This document shows, one piece after another, positions 31,126 through 61,655 of a stretch of DNA of 64,000 bases. The notes below the pieces were generated by a model. That model had not been told where the DNA came from, did not search any database, and saw only the letters and a list, made by a program, of their open reading frames with translations. The stretch comes from Euglena gracilis (taxonomy: Eukaryota; Euglenida; Euglenophyceae; Euglenales), in NCBI GenBank assembly GCA_039621445.1, contig CP154956.1, forward strand, positions 40,820,437 through 40,884,436, given 5' to 3'. Both the position numbers and the translations under genes were made by a program. How positions within the stretch are numbered: position 1 is the stretch's first letter; the number at the start of each line of letters is the position of its first letter.

Positions 31126-33133
31126 AGTTGCAACCGCATCCGCTGCTCCTGGACCTTGATCCCCTCCATGCCCAGCAGTCCCCAGGCATCGGCGGGCCCC
31201 ACAGAGGAGTCCACCTTGTCCCCTGAAGAGGAACGTGGGAAATCAAACATTCAGCCCCTGACAAAGGCATCCTGTGTCATCTGATTTGACGGAATCGCCA
31301 CACAATGAGTGCACATTTCTGTGAATCTCTGAACGTTCAACTCTCGACCAGGTCACCTTGCATGCGATTTGCTAGTCTGATGCCAAACAGTTCCAGACGT
31401 GTTTTTCCTTATTTCTGTGGCTTTTTTTTCTTCCGTGGTTGGCCAACCCAGCCAAAAGGAGTTTGGATTTGGAGGGTCCATTCTCTGACCTCTCAGTTTC
31501 TGACCTGACAAGCCCCATACCCGCCCAGTCCCGCTCGACCTTAGACGCGACAACGAGAGGGTCTGTTTCTGTTTCGGGAGAGTGTCTGACAACGAAGCAC
31601 CAACCAGCTGAATTGCACCAAATTCCCCCCCCTGGCACGCACCGCCTCGGGGGGAGGGGGTCGGCCACGCCTTAGAATTCAGGCCAACGCAAACAGGAGC
31701 AGGTTGAGCGGGGGCGGGGAGGGGGGGGCAGCCATCCAGCAAGGCACGCAGGTGGGAGGGGCCGGCTTGGTGGATTGTTTGTTTATGGTTTTCTGGCACT
31801 GAACTGAATCCCCAAGGATGCAAAGCAGCGGCAGATGCAGGAGGTTGCGTCATATTGCGCTGACCTATCCAGGCGGTGGCGGTCCCCAGCACGACGTGGT
31901 CCCCCCCGGCCGCGGCGTACGCCAGGGACACGCGCAGGGGCAGGGGCCACTGCCGCCGCAGCTCCACCGCCCGCAGCTGGAAGAGGCAGGACTTCCCCGC
32001 GCGGATGGCGACGGGTCGCGCGCTGCGATATGACGCCGGGGCTGCCCCCCCCCCCCACCCCCGATTGGAATCCCCCCCCCCCCAGGATCCAGCCGTCTTG
32101 GGCGGGGGGGGGGGCAACTGCCAGCTGGAACGGTGGGAGGGCCGGACTGTTTAAAGTGTCGGCATCAAACGCCAAGCTTTTTGGGGGGGGGGAAGGGTGA
32201 AAATGGTCAAAAATGGTGTTTGTGACGGGGCTTGGGAGTGCAACCTCCAAGTTTTTGGTGAGAAATTGCCGGATTTGGGCTCCATTGCCTGTTTTCTGGT
32301 CCCAGTGGGTGGGTGGACTTCGCCAGGCTGCCCAACTTCTCAGCAGACCCGGGGGGGGGGGGGGACAACTGGGATCTGCTGGTTGGAAGAATGGTGCAGG
32401 CTGGCTGGACCCCCCAGGCATTACTTTTTTTTGAAATAATTCAAATTATTTTAAATTCAAAACCCCTTTAAAACCCATTAAAAAATCATTCTGCCAAAAT
32501 TTTTTTCCAACTGAGCAAAAAATGAAGTCGCAAAACCTCTGCAAAAAACAAGCCAACTCTGGGGAGAAAATAATGCCTGGTTGGTCCCCTCCAGCTTCAG
32601 CAATCCCCTGAAGGGAGGCACCCGGCAATGCAGAATAAAAAAAGCAAACGTTCCGATAACGCATCTTTGGGCCAACCACTTCCAAAAAATTTTGCGAGCC
32701 AGCACATTCCAAAGTGCTCATCTGTGCTGAAAAGGCACAAAAATGGGCACAGTACAAAAAAAGGTATTATAATTCTGAGCGAAATGTATTCTGGCAAAAA
32801 AAATTGCATGCAGGGAAACCGATGACCAGGCGGTGGTGGAGACAAGTTACAAATATATATCCTGCCATACCCATTTCCACCCTTCATGGCATCCGAAGAG
32901 GACACCGGGACGGCACTGCACGCCGGAGTTCACACACCACGGGGCACACCCATCCGCCGCGGCACGGCGCTCTGCGGGCCCCAGCAGGAGGGGGGGGAAC
33001 GTCCAGAGGTGGACGGCCACCCGCAGCCGCGTGGCGTCGGTGTGGGCGGCCAGGCATTCCGCCTCGTGGCAGAAGACCTCGAAGCTGAAGAGGCCCAGCC
33101 CCGCCTCCTCTGCCACCGTCATCGCCGGGCCAT
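31126..33133 (-). CDS. CNH-like beta-propeller segment (three joined exons)
   Basis: Exons 33001-33133, 31865-32022 and 31126-31222 join in matching phase with GT...AG (CTGGAC|GTTCCC; CGCAG|CGCG; ATAG|GTCAGC; CTTCAG|GGGA; AACT|GTCAGG). The peptide runs GLGLFSFEVFCHE, RLRVAVHLWT, VAIRAGKSCLFQL, LRVSLAYAAAGGDHVVLGTA and then a short tail. This order, a hydrophobic strand with VA(V/I), KxCLFQL and a GDxVVLGT turn, resembles the citron homology domain of the Vps39/TGFBRAP1 type, which docks GTPases or SNARE partners in membrane traffic. The first exon starts inside a codon, so a 5' exon is missing. It may belong to the Ser-rich/WD40 gene downstream or be a separate gene. Confidence 0.5.
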
Positions 33134-34017
33134 CTGTGGGGGGGGGGGCACCCTTTGGGCCATTGTGGGGTCATTTGTGGTCACCCAACTTTGGCCAGTA
33201 TGGGCCCCAGACTCCAACCTTCCTCACAAGATGGGAGTTTAAAAAACGGCACCTTAAAAAACGGCGATTCTCACGACACTTTCGGGGGGAAATAGTAATA
33301 TGAAATACATATGAAATACGTATGAAGTACATAAGTTGTCAACAATTTTATCAAAAGGCAGGAAACACAAAATTTCATATTTGAATCATATGCCACTTTT
33401 CGTCCAAAAAAAGGCCAAAATGTTGAGAGGAAGTTGGCAGGGACACGGGCGAGGGGACCAACTCCCCACATGAGGCCAAGTTGGTGAGTACAAGCATTGA
33501 GGCCAGCCTCAGGGGTGAGACTGCAGACTGCAGACTGCACACGCCGACTCCCGCCTAATTTGGCCCCCCCCCCCATTGAGAAGAACACTGACGGTGGCTG
33601 GGGCGCTTTCTGTGACTGCAAAAACCCAAAAGTGAATTTTTTGCACGTTTTGTATGGCCAAGCATCATTAAAAAGCCACTCCTTAAAATATTTTCTCAAC
33701 AAAATACGTCCAAAAGGGAGCCACTTGAGGGGTTGAAGTTCACACCGTCGTCCATCAACGCAAAACGTCAAAAACCCAAAATGTTTTTGGCTTTTACTTT
33801 ATTTTAATTTATTTTTTTTGCCCCCGTTCGATCCCTAGATCGGCCTTTGGCCGTCCCTTAGGACTGGGGGGTCCTTAAGGGGAGTTTCAAAACAAAAAAA
33901 ATTATGACAGAATCCTGTCATATATGGACCACCCTGGTGGTCCGTCGACCCATCACCCTCGGTTCTGTAGCGTGTCTGCTGCTCATTGGCTGTCCCCTTC
34001 CAAGATCCCCCCCCAAC

Positions 34018-34018
<1 letters not shown>

Positions 34019-34062
<44 letters not shown>

Positions 34063-34086
34063 CACACACGCACACACACACACACA

Positions 34087-34121
<35 letters not shown>
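34019..34121. repeat. (CA)n microsatellite
   Basis: CA array with occasional CG and GA units. Confidence 0.95.
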
Positions 34122-34123
<2 letters not shown>

Positions 34124-34427
34124 CCAAACACAATTTTGCACCGACCCCATACCACGGGATCACTTCCATTTTTCATCATCATATCAGTCACTTTCATTTT
34201 GAAAACCAATTAGTCGCTACATCACTGGGTCGGTCACACTGGAATCCAGAAAAATTGACCGTGAATGTGAAGAAAATGGCGAAATGAGAATTTCCAATGC
34301 CTTCTGCGCCGGGTCACTTTGGTAGTGCGACCCCTGCCCCATGGGGGCTTTGGGCCAAAACCAGTCACTCTGAAAAGACCAGTCAGTCACGAGAGGGCTA
34401 CGGCATGGTTACGGGGGATGGCCCGTA

Positions 34428-34545
34428 GGAGGAGGGTTTCGACCCTCCTTGAATGTGCTCAAACGACAATTGAGGAGGGTCTGGACCCTCCTCGGTCGTT
34501 CGAGGTCGTTCGAGGAGGTTCGAGGTCGAACCTACTGCTACGGCT
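34428..34545. repeat. TTCGAGG minisatellite, short array
   Basis: Units of GGGTCTGGACCCTCCTCG and GTTCGAGGTCGTTCGAGG, related to the arrays at 35.3 and 36.8 kb. Confidence 0.8.
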
Positions 34546-35310
34546 ACCCAGTCAGTCACCCCCTTCCCTGCATCGGGAGGGGGGTCCAATAGTAAATAAA
34601 CGATTGGATCCTCTCAACTCATCTGGAAAAACAACACTTGAGAATATTTCTAGTTTTGGCGTGTCTTTCGGAATCAGTCAAACCGAAAAGGTTGCCTCTT
34701 CCAGTCCGCTTTCGCATGGAATGCAGTGCAGACTCAATACAGGTCAGCCTTGGGAGTGATGGGAAATCCACCGTGGGGTTGAGCACCGGTCAGTCGGGTC
34801 ACATCGGTCAGGCACAGCGTCGCTGGTGAGAGGGCGCCACGAATCGGGGGGGGGGGGGGCAGGGATATAGGCGCGAGGCAGCGGCTCAAAGGGGAGTTGG
34901 TGGACGTGGCGGAGGGACAATGTCCAGCAGGCATCTTGGCACCAACAGGGGAACCAAAGCAAGAGAAAGCACCGAGGTGAAACCCAGATTTAAGCAACAC
35001 TCAGGCCCCCAGGTGGTTTCGACCCCAGACCCACCCAACCAACCAACCCCAGAGAGCTTTCCGGAAAGAAAAAGGCCTGCTCCGATACTTCGGCCAAAAT
35101 TCTGGTTGGGGACTCAATCATTTTCGGCCCTCTCTTCCTCGCTTTTCATCCAGAGTTTTATTGTTATAATGACTGCAAAAAAAATCTCTTTCCATGGGGT
35201 GGGGGTGGGGACAGAAATTCTTTTTCTTTATTTCCTTGGGCGAAAAAAAAATCCTCGGGTTTTGGGCATTGGTGTGGGGGTGGGAGGGTTACGGTAGTGG
35301 GATGGACCGT

Positions 35311-35625
35311 AGGAGGAGGGTCTCGAACCTCCTCGAACCTCCTCGAACGACATTCGAGGAGGTTCGAGACCCTCCTCGAACATCGTTCGAGGACGTTCGA
35401 GGTGGTTCGAGACCCTCCTCGAACGTCGTTCGAGGACGTTCGAGGAGGTTCGAGACCCTCCTCGAACATCGTTCGAGGACGTTCGAGGAGGTTCGAGACC
35501 CTCCTCGAACGTCGTTCGAGGACGTTCGAGGAGGTTCGAGGTCCCTCCTCGAATGTCGTTCGGGGACGTTCGAGGAGGATCGAGACCCTCCTCGAATATC
35601 GTTCGAGGTCGTTCGAGGACGTTGG
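35311..35625. repeat. TTCGAGG minisatellite, main array
   Basis: About five or six units of roughly 55 bp. The core is CCTCCTCGAACGTCGTTCG then AGGACGTTCGAGGAGG, and each unit is itself an inverted repeat. Confidence 0.9.
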
Positions 35626-35747
35626 GAATATTTTTGAATGACAATACTTTTGAATGAGTGCAGTCCTGCGTAAGTAAAAAATATTTTTCTAACCCTAAAC
35701 CTGACCCTACCCGTATTCCTTCTAATAACCTCACAAATTCTCCCGGT

Positions 35748-36152
35748 ATGGGAATATTTTTGAAAAAAAAGTTGAAGAATCAGTGCATTCCTGCGTAAGA
35801 AAAAATATTTTTCTTTTAAACACGTGGAAAATTTCCCCCTACAGGGTACCAGCTACCCCAAAGAGTCGCCCAACTAGGGTTAATACACATGGGGGGACCC
35901 TCGCGTTGGCGTCTTCGGCGCCTCGCTCGGGTCCCCCCATGTTTTTAACCCTAGTTGGGCGACTCTTTGGGTTCGCTGTGTACCCTGTAGAGGGAAATAT
36001 AGCAACGATGAGCGGGATGGTTGCAACCATTGGGGATGGAATCTTGACCCTAACCCTATTCCTTCTAATAACCTCAGAAATTCTCTTGGTATGGGAATAT
36101 TTTTGAATAGAAATACTTTTGAATGAGTGCATTCCTGTGTAAGGAAAAATAT
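35748..36152. repeat. 515-bp tandem repeat, copy A, with long stem-loop
   Basis: The core at 35848-35970 folds back: AGAGTCGCCCAACTAGGGTT and ATGGGGGGACC are inverted as GGTCCCCCCAT and AACCCTAGTTGGGCGACTCT, with a GGCGTCTTCGGCGCC tip. It ends in ACCCTAACCCTATTCCTTCT. Confidence 0.85.
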
Positions 36153-36260
36153 GTTCCTTTTAAATTCTGCCACTGACGAAGAGCGGGATGGTTGACAACC
36201 ATCCGCGATGAAATCTTAACCCTAACCCTATTCCTTCTAATAACCTCAGAAATTCTCTCG

Positions 36261-36660
36261 GGATGGAAATATTTTTGAAAAAAAAGTTGAAGAACCAGTG
36301 CGTTCTGCAAAAGAAAAAAAAAGTTTATTTTACAATGCGTGGAAAATTTCCCCCTACAGGGTACCAGCTACCCCAAAGAGTCGCCCAACTAGGGTTAATA
36401 CACATGGGGGGACCCTCGCTCGGCGCCTTCGGCGCCTCGCTCGGGTCCCCCCATGTTTTTAACCCTAGTTGGGCGACTCTTTGGGTTCGCTGTGTACCCT
36501 GTAGAGGGAAATATAGCAACGAGGAGCGGGATGGTTGCAACCATTGGGGATGGAATCTTGACCCTAACCCTATTCCTTCTAATAACCTCAGAAATTCTCT
36601 TGGTATGGGAATATTTTTGAACAGGAATACTTTTGAATGAGTGCATTCCTGCGTAAGGAA
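36261..36660. repeat. 515-bp tandem repeat, copy B, with long stem-loop
   Basis: Near-identical to copy A, about 515 bp downstream. The loop tip reads TCGGCGCCTTCGGCGCC. A diverged third copy lies at 46391-46590. Confidence 0.85.
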
Positions 36661-36802
36661 AAATTGCCCGAGTAGGGGGCGACGGGGGGGGGATTTGAAA
36701 AGTTCAAATTACCAACCCAATCGCATATTGAGAGGGAATAGGTCTCGCCTGCTTGGGTGGTCGTTTCTGAAAAAAATCGTTGAAAGTTGTATGCATGTAC
36801 GC

Positions 36803-37080
36803 AGGAGGAGGGTCTCGAACCTCCTCGAATGTCGTTCGAGGACGTTCGAGGAGGTTCAAGGTCCCTCCTCGAATGTCGTTCGAGGACGTTCGAGGAGGTT
36901 CGAGACCCTTCTCGAACATCGTTCGAGGACGTTCGAGGAGGTTCGAGACCCTCCTCGAATGTCGTTCGAGGACGTTCGAGGAGGGACCTCGAACGTTTTT
37001 AAGCCCCCCCCCTTTGAAGGGGGGGGGCTTAAAAACGGTCGAGGAGGTTCGAGCTCGGACGTTCGAGCTCGAACCTCCTC
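36803..37080. repeat. TTCGAGG minisatellite, second array
   Basis: Same units as 35311-35625, followed by a CTTTGAAGGGGGGGGGCTT hairpin and inverted units GTTCGAGCTCGAACCTCC. Confidence 0.9.
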
Positions 37081-38388
37081 CTACTGTAACCCCCCCGTGT
37101 GGGGGTAATGAGGGGGGGGGATGCAGGGGGATTTGGGGTCAACCTGTGAAGAACTATTTTCTTCACAGAATTACTTTCTTTATATAATAATTTTTTTCAA
37201 GACATGGCCCGCGTACAAAATTGGATACCTACAGGAATGCTTCGCAGACGATCTGCGAAGGCTCCAGGGAACCAGCCTCCACAGAGGTTCTGCGAGGTAA
37301 CCAGCCTCTGCGGAAGATCCATGGAGGCTTCAGTAACCAAAAGTCAGGATTCCACATTTGCTGGTGCCCATTATAATTTGGACGCTTTCAGGCTTTTTTA
37401 GACTCTGAAGGCATGAAGATTTACAAAGACTTTGAATATGGTGTGTTTTTTTTCCAGAAATAGCAACTTCCACATCCTCCCTTGAAATTCAAACGGAATC
37501 CAAGTCGGCAGGATTTTTCTCCAAGTCGCCGGGAGGTGTCCCAAAAATTCACTTAACGTTCGAATAATCGTCCAAAATATTTCTGCACCGTGAGCCTTGG
37601 AACCACCACATGCCGCAACCTCGAAGGGCATTCCATCAATTCTGAGACTTTGGTTTCGAGCTGAATGCCATTTTTACCTCACCTTAGCCCAACTTTGGTT
37701 CATTTCAGCACCAAAAAAAAGCATCACTATCCAGCACAAGAAATAAAATTTTGCAAATGGGTGCAAGGGGGGTTCAGGGAAACCTGCCCTTCGAGGTGGG
37801 GTGCCTTTCACGACACCCTGTTTCACATCCACCCTGGGGCTGGTTTGCCCAACCAGTAGCCCCTCCCCAAAATAACACCCACGCCTTATTTTTGGTTCCG
37901 TTGCTGGAAACCTCCAGGGGGGTCTTATTCATGTGGGGGGGTCTTATTTTGGATTTTTTCTTGATCGACCTGGGCCTGAAAAACCATCATTTTCAGGTTC
38001 CCAAAAAACAATGTAATTTCGGTGCTTCGAGCCAAATGAAAGTTGGTATAATTTGACGTTAACCATGTTTTTTTTTTGCACTTCAAACTCCGAGAATCTT
38101 TGAAAGTGCACCATTTTCGTGTTTGAAATTGGGATTTTGGAAATTTTTCAGGGAAAATTTTCACCGCCCCTGGCGCTTCGCGACGTCAGTGGGTCTTATT
38201 ATGGGGTGGAGCCTTGTCCCGGACTTTTGCTCGATCGGCCCAGGGGGATCTTATTTTGGGGAGGGGATTTTTGAGGGGGGGGTAGGTTTGTGCAACGCTG
38301 TGAAACATATCCCGGCATCAGAATGTGGGCCGGGGAGGGGGGCCGGGACAAGCCGCCTGCTGCCCAGACCCTCACACCCACGCCATCG

Positions 38389-57361
<18,973 letters not shown>

Positions 57362-57971
57362 CTGAAAAATAGCGGCTTGGTTCCACGTCAACATGCCGAC
57401 AGCCAGATGGGAAAAAATGTTAAAAATGTGGTTGTGTGTATGCATGTGTGTGATGATTTGGAAAGGTTGCCTCATTTGAATACAGGTGGCAATTGGGAAA
57501 CCGTTTCAGCTGGTTTGTGAAGGGAGTGGGGGAAAAAAACAAAAAAAGACAGAAAAGAGAATACTCCTCAAAAAAAAAAAGACTGGATGGTATCTCTGCA
57601 CTCCCAACCTGCCAACCTGCTGGAACCTACCCTGGCTGCTGATGAGGAACTGTAGCTGGTGGCAGGAGCGAGCGAAGCAGACAGTAAACCCCCAAAACTA
57701 TGATAAAAAAAAAAAAAAAAAAAAAACGCGCCATCAACCCAGGGGCGGTCTTATTTTGGGCATATTAAATGGAGAGGGTTGGAGGGGAGGTGATAAGATG
57801 GCAACTTTGGCCCACACAAAAGAAATACATTCAACCCTCAGAAAAATGCACAGACCAAACAAGAAGGACAGACAAGTGTTGAATACTGGCAAACCGACAA
57901 ATGCCAAATGATTTGGGGGAGACAGGAAAAAATGAAACCCCAATTAGCTTCAGGATGGAGGTGGGGCTGAC

Positions 57972-58043
57972 CTGCAGAAAGCAACTTGGATGCATCCGCC
58001 ACTCCCCAAAGGCCTTGCCATCCGTGTCTCCGGCCACTCAGCC
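57972..58043 (-). CDS. Candidate 5' exon of TSC2
   Basis: Acceptor ATCTCCCAG, donor GCAG|GTCAGC. Open in two frames; one holds an ATG (MARPLGSGGCIQVAFC) that could be the TSC2 start. A 25-nt microexon candidate lies at 57631-57655. It overlaps the stop of the upstream gene by a few bases, so both cannot be right as drawn. Confidence 0.3.
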
Positions 58044-61000
58044 CTGGGAGATGGACAGCCGCGGCGCTGGCGCAGAGGAGCTCTTCTGTGCAGCGCTACC
58101 TGCCGGCACGGCCGCCGTGAGAGGCCGGGAGGGGGAAAAGGGAGGGACCACCCCGAGGCCGGGGGGGGGGGGGGCTCTCACGGTCGCCGGCGCTGCCCCG
58201 GCCGCCGCGGCCGCCCCCTCCCCGGGGCTGGGGGCCGACACCAGCTGCCAGCCCGGGAAGCGCGGCCAGGCGGTCCTGAGCCCTTCAGGGGGGACCACTT
58301 CTCACCGGGGGACCACCGGGGTCGGGAGGGAGGCCAGGGTTTCGCTGACCGGACTAAGTGACCCGCTGGAAAGCCGGACAGGGAGGCGCTTCAAAGCACA
58401 AGACTGGCAGGAAAAATTCGCCGGAGAGATTTTTACCAGGACCCCTGGCAAGATGGAGGCCAAGGGACAGGGCCACCAGAAAATCCCCTGCCTCCCAAAC
58501 GGGGATCCTTGCGATGGGGAAGCCAGCAGCAGTCAAAATGGACACGGTTGGAAACATCTTGCTTTGACCCAAACCAGGGATTCCCTCTGTTTCGTGCTGG
58601 GGACCCCAAATTCTCATTCGTGATTCTTCGTTATTTTTCGTGATTTTTCGTGATTTTTCGTCCGGTTTGGCCCCTTGTGCAGTTTTCGACTTTTTACATT
58701 GGAAATAATGTTGATTCAGTGTCTGGCACCCCATGAGATCGGATTTTTGGACCACTTCATTGTTGCCAGGCCAGAGGTGCCAAGTGCAAAAAAAGCAAAA
58801 CTGGCAGGTGCAAGAGAGTGTTTTGCAGTATTCTTCGACACAAGGCAACGCCCCGTAGCCGCAGGGAGTCAACCTTGCGGCCTCCGCAAAGTGGCAGCGG
58901 CCGCAGTTTACTGTGCAACAAAGCGATGCTCTGCATCGCCGTTACAAAACGTCATAATGGCGGCCTGCCGTAGAGCCTTTCCCGTGCAGGCTTCTTTTTT
59001 GACGACTCAAAGGAGGGGAAGACGGGTGGCTTTTGCTATGGAAATTCATGTGGTTGGAACATTGTGGTGCAGGTTCAACGAACACAATTTTTGATTTGAT
59101 CTTTTGGAATCATATTTGTAACTTTTCATAAAAATCGATCAATTTTGAACTTAAAAATCCATGATAAAATTGTGCATATTGAAAGAAGCCTGTTCCGGAC
59201 TTCTGGCGGTTCTTCGCATCCACAAGACCGGATAAGCGGAATGACCTCTCCACAGCCGCAGACGTTACTGGAAACCACACAAATGGGGCCACAGCCTCAG
59301 CCAGTGGCCCACCCCTGTGAACAAAAAGGCACAGCAACTCCCTCCCAAAAATGGTAATACCTGGTGTTCCAAAATTGTGCAATGTCTTTAAGTGTCGACA
59401 CATGATGCGTGTCCAAAGCACAATACCATGCCCATTCGTCCTTCAAAGACGCCGCCTTCTGGTTCCTGACTTGAAGTGTCTCTAGCCCCTCTATCCGGGG
59501 GCTCATAGAAAAATACACCAAGAGCTGGATTTTTCTCTTTCTCTCCTTGGGGTCACTTTTTTTTTCAAGTGTCAGGTGCTATTCACAAAGAAACTTCTTT
59601 ATACCGATCGGCCGAACGGGTGGCAAATGTTCATTTGGCTGCGATCGGCAAGAAAGTGGTTGGCAAACGAGTGTGGGTGGCGACAGACAAGTGGACCGAC
59701 ATCCAGGGCCACAAACAGGGATCTCTCCAGGCAAATTTGATACTTTTTTTTACCAACGTTTTCTTTTCCGGAAGGATCCATGTTGTTGCCATAATCAATG
59801 TGCTAATAGGATGTCATGGGAGGATATACGTCGTTGCATCTGTGCAATTGGACTGCAAAGGACCGTGGGTGTTGAGCATAAAGAACTTGGATCGGCGGTC
59901 ATCGACACCCTATCTCAACTGGGTGTCAGCTTGAAGGATGTGTATGCTTTTGTGTCAGGTACAACCTTTTACAGCGAAAATCCAGAATCATTTCTCATTT
60001 CCCCCCAGATTCTGCTGCGGTTTTGAAAAAAGCTTATGAAGACGTCCTGGCACCTATTTGCACACAAGCCCACTGGGTCCCTTGTACCAGTCATCTGCTG
60101 AATAACATAGCAAAATCCGTGATGGATTTCGCAAAGAACAACAAGGAGTTCATCGCCTTGTTGGTGAAGTTAAGTGTTTTGGACCCAAAGAATATTCAGC
60201 AGAGGTATCCGAGTTGGGAAGTCTACAAGGTTTTCAAACTTGGTGTGAAAATACCATCAACGTCATTCTTCAGGATCTATTCGATTGTGGGGAGGAAATC
60301 AATCCAGACGACGATGAAAACACGTGGTCGAGTTTGTTGACAGGGATGCCAGCTTGCAAAAATGCGCAACAAAATCATCAGTGATCTTCTCCTGCTCACT
60401 TGCCCCATCCAACATCGCCTTCAAATCCAGGGTTTTTTGCTTTTTTGGCTGGGGTTGTGATGTGTGGAGGAAAATGCCGATAAAATTTCAGACAAAAAAA
60501 ACAGGCAGAAACACCTCGGAGACAGGAGGTTCCAACAATTCTACCGAAGGCCCAGGTTTTTCAACAACCTTCACCTTGTTCAGAACCTTTTTCTTGTGGG
60601 TTGCTGACGCCTGAGCATACGATGACTCCGCATAATTTACAGGAGTATGACATGCAGTGCACCACATCTCACTCCCGCGTACCTCAAACACACCAGGGTA
60701 CTAATGTCAGAGGATTTGCAAAGAAAACATGGTAAACATGGTTAAAAATGTAGCAAACCAGAAACCCTCTGGTTGACTGGCTCTTTCTTGTGGAGTCATC
60801 TTTCCCCCACACTTCCAAATACGCCGCTGTTTGGTAACTTGCGCCACAGACATATTTGGAACATTAGAATCGGAAGATGACATCACTGCAAAGAGGGACC
60901 AGAAACAAAAAAAATATTAAAAAAGCTGGGAGTAAAAGGACAGCTTTGCACTTCCAAAAAGCAAAAAAAAAATGCACTTCCAAAAGAAAATTTCATTGTC

Positions 61001-61622
61001 TCAAAAAATTCTCATTCGTGATTTTCCATGATTTTTCGTGATTTTGGGGAAAACTCCATTTTCATGCTGATTCCTGATTTTTCGTGATTTTTCATGGCAC
61101 GAAACTGAGGGAGTCCTGCCCAAACCCAATCCCCAACTGCATTGAGCGACTTCGACAGGATCGGAGGCCAACCCCTCCCCGGACCGGACGCCTGGGCGGG
61201 GTACCGCCATTTGGTCCGCTGGCAGCGCGACCACCTCCTGCCCTGTGGGGGTCGACGGGCCGGACGAGGGGGCAGCGTGCAGGCAGGCGGTGCCAGGGCT
61301 GTCCGGGAAAGCCTGGTTGGTGGAAGGGGGTCGGCCCCCCACACCCCCCTTGCCCATACATATATATGCATATGTATACATATATATACATATATACACA
61401 CATACATACATACATACATACATACATACATACATACATACATACATACATACATACATACATACATACATACATACATACATACATACATACATACATA
61501 CATACATACATACATACATACATACATACATACATACATACATACATACATACATACATACATACATACATACATACATACATACATACATACATACATA
61601 CATACATACATACATACATACA

Positions 61623-61655
<33 letters not shown>

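Larger units (their letters stand above)
33134..38388. other. Probable intergenic region between TSC2 and the CNH gene
   Basis: No supported exon. It holds a CA array, the 515-bp tandem repeat, TTCGAGG minisatellites and TCTTATTTT repeats. Any promoter and 5' exon of the CNH gene should lie here, near 33.2-34 kb, but no clear TATA or initiator could be chosen. Confidence 0.45.

Noticed and set aside
35194-35637. Open frame rich in RSRRFETLLE-type peptides
   Set aside because: It is the TTCGAGG minisatellite read as protein; all frames are open because the repeat lacks stops.
34100-37200. CRISPR-like array in the regularly spaced TTCGAGG units
   Set aside because: Units are contiguous and have no unique spacers; the genome is eukaryotic.
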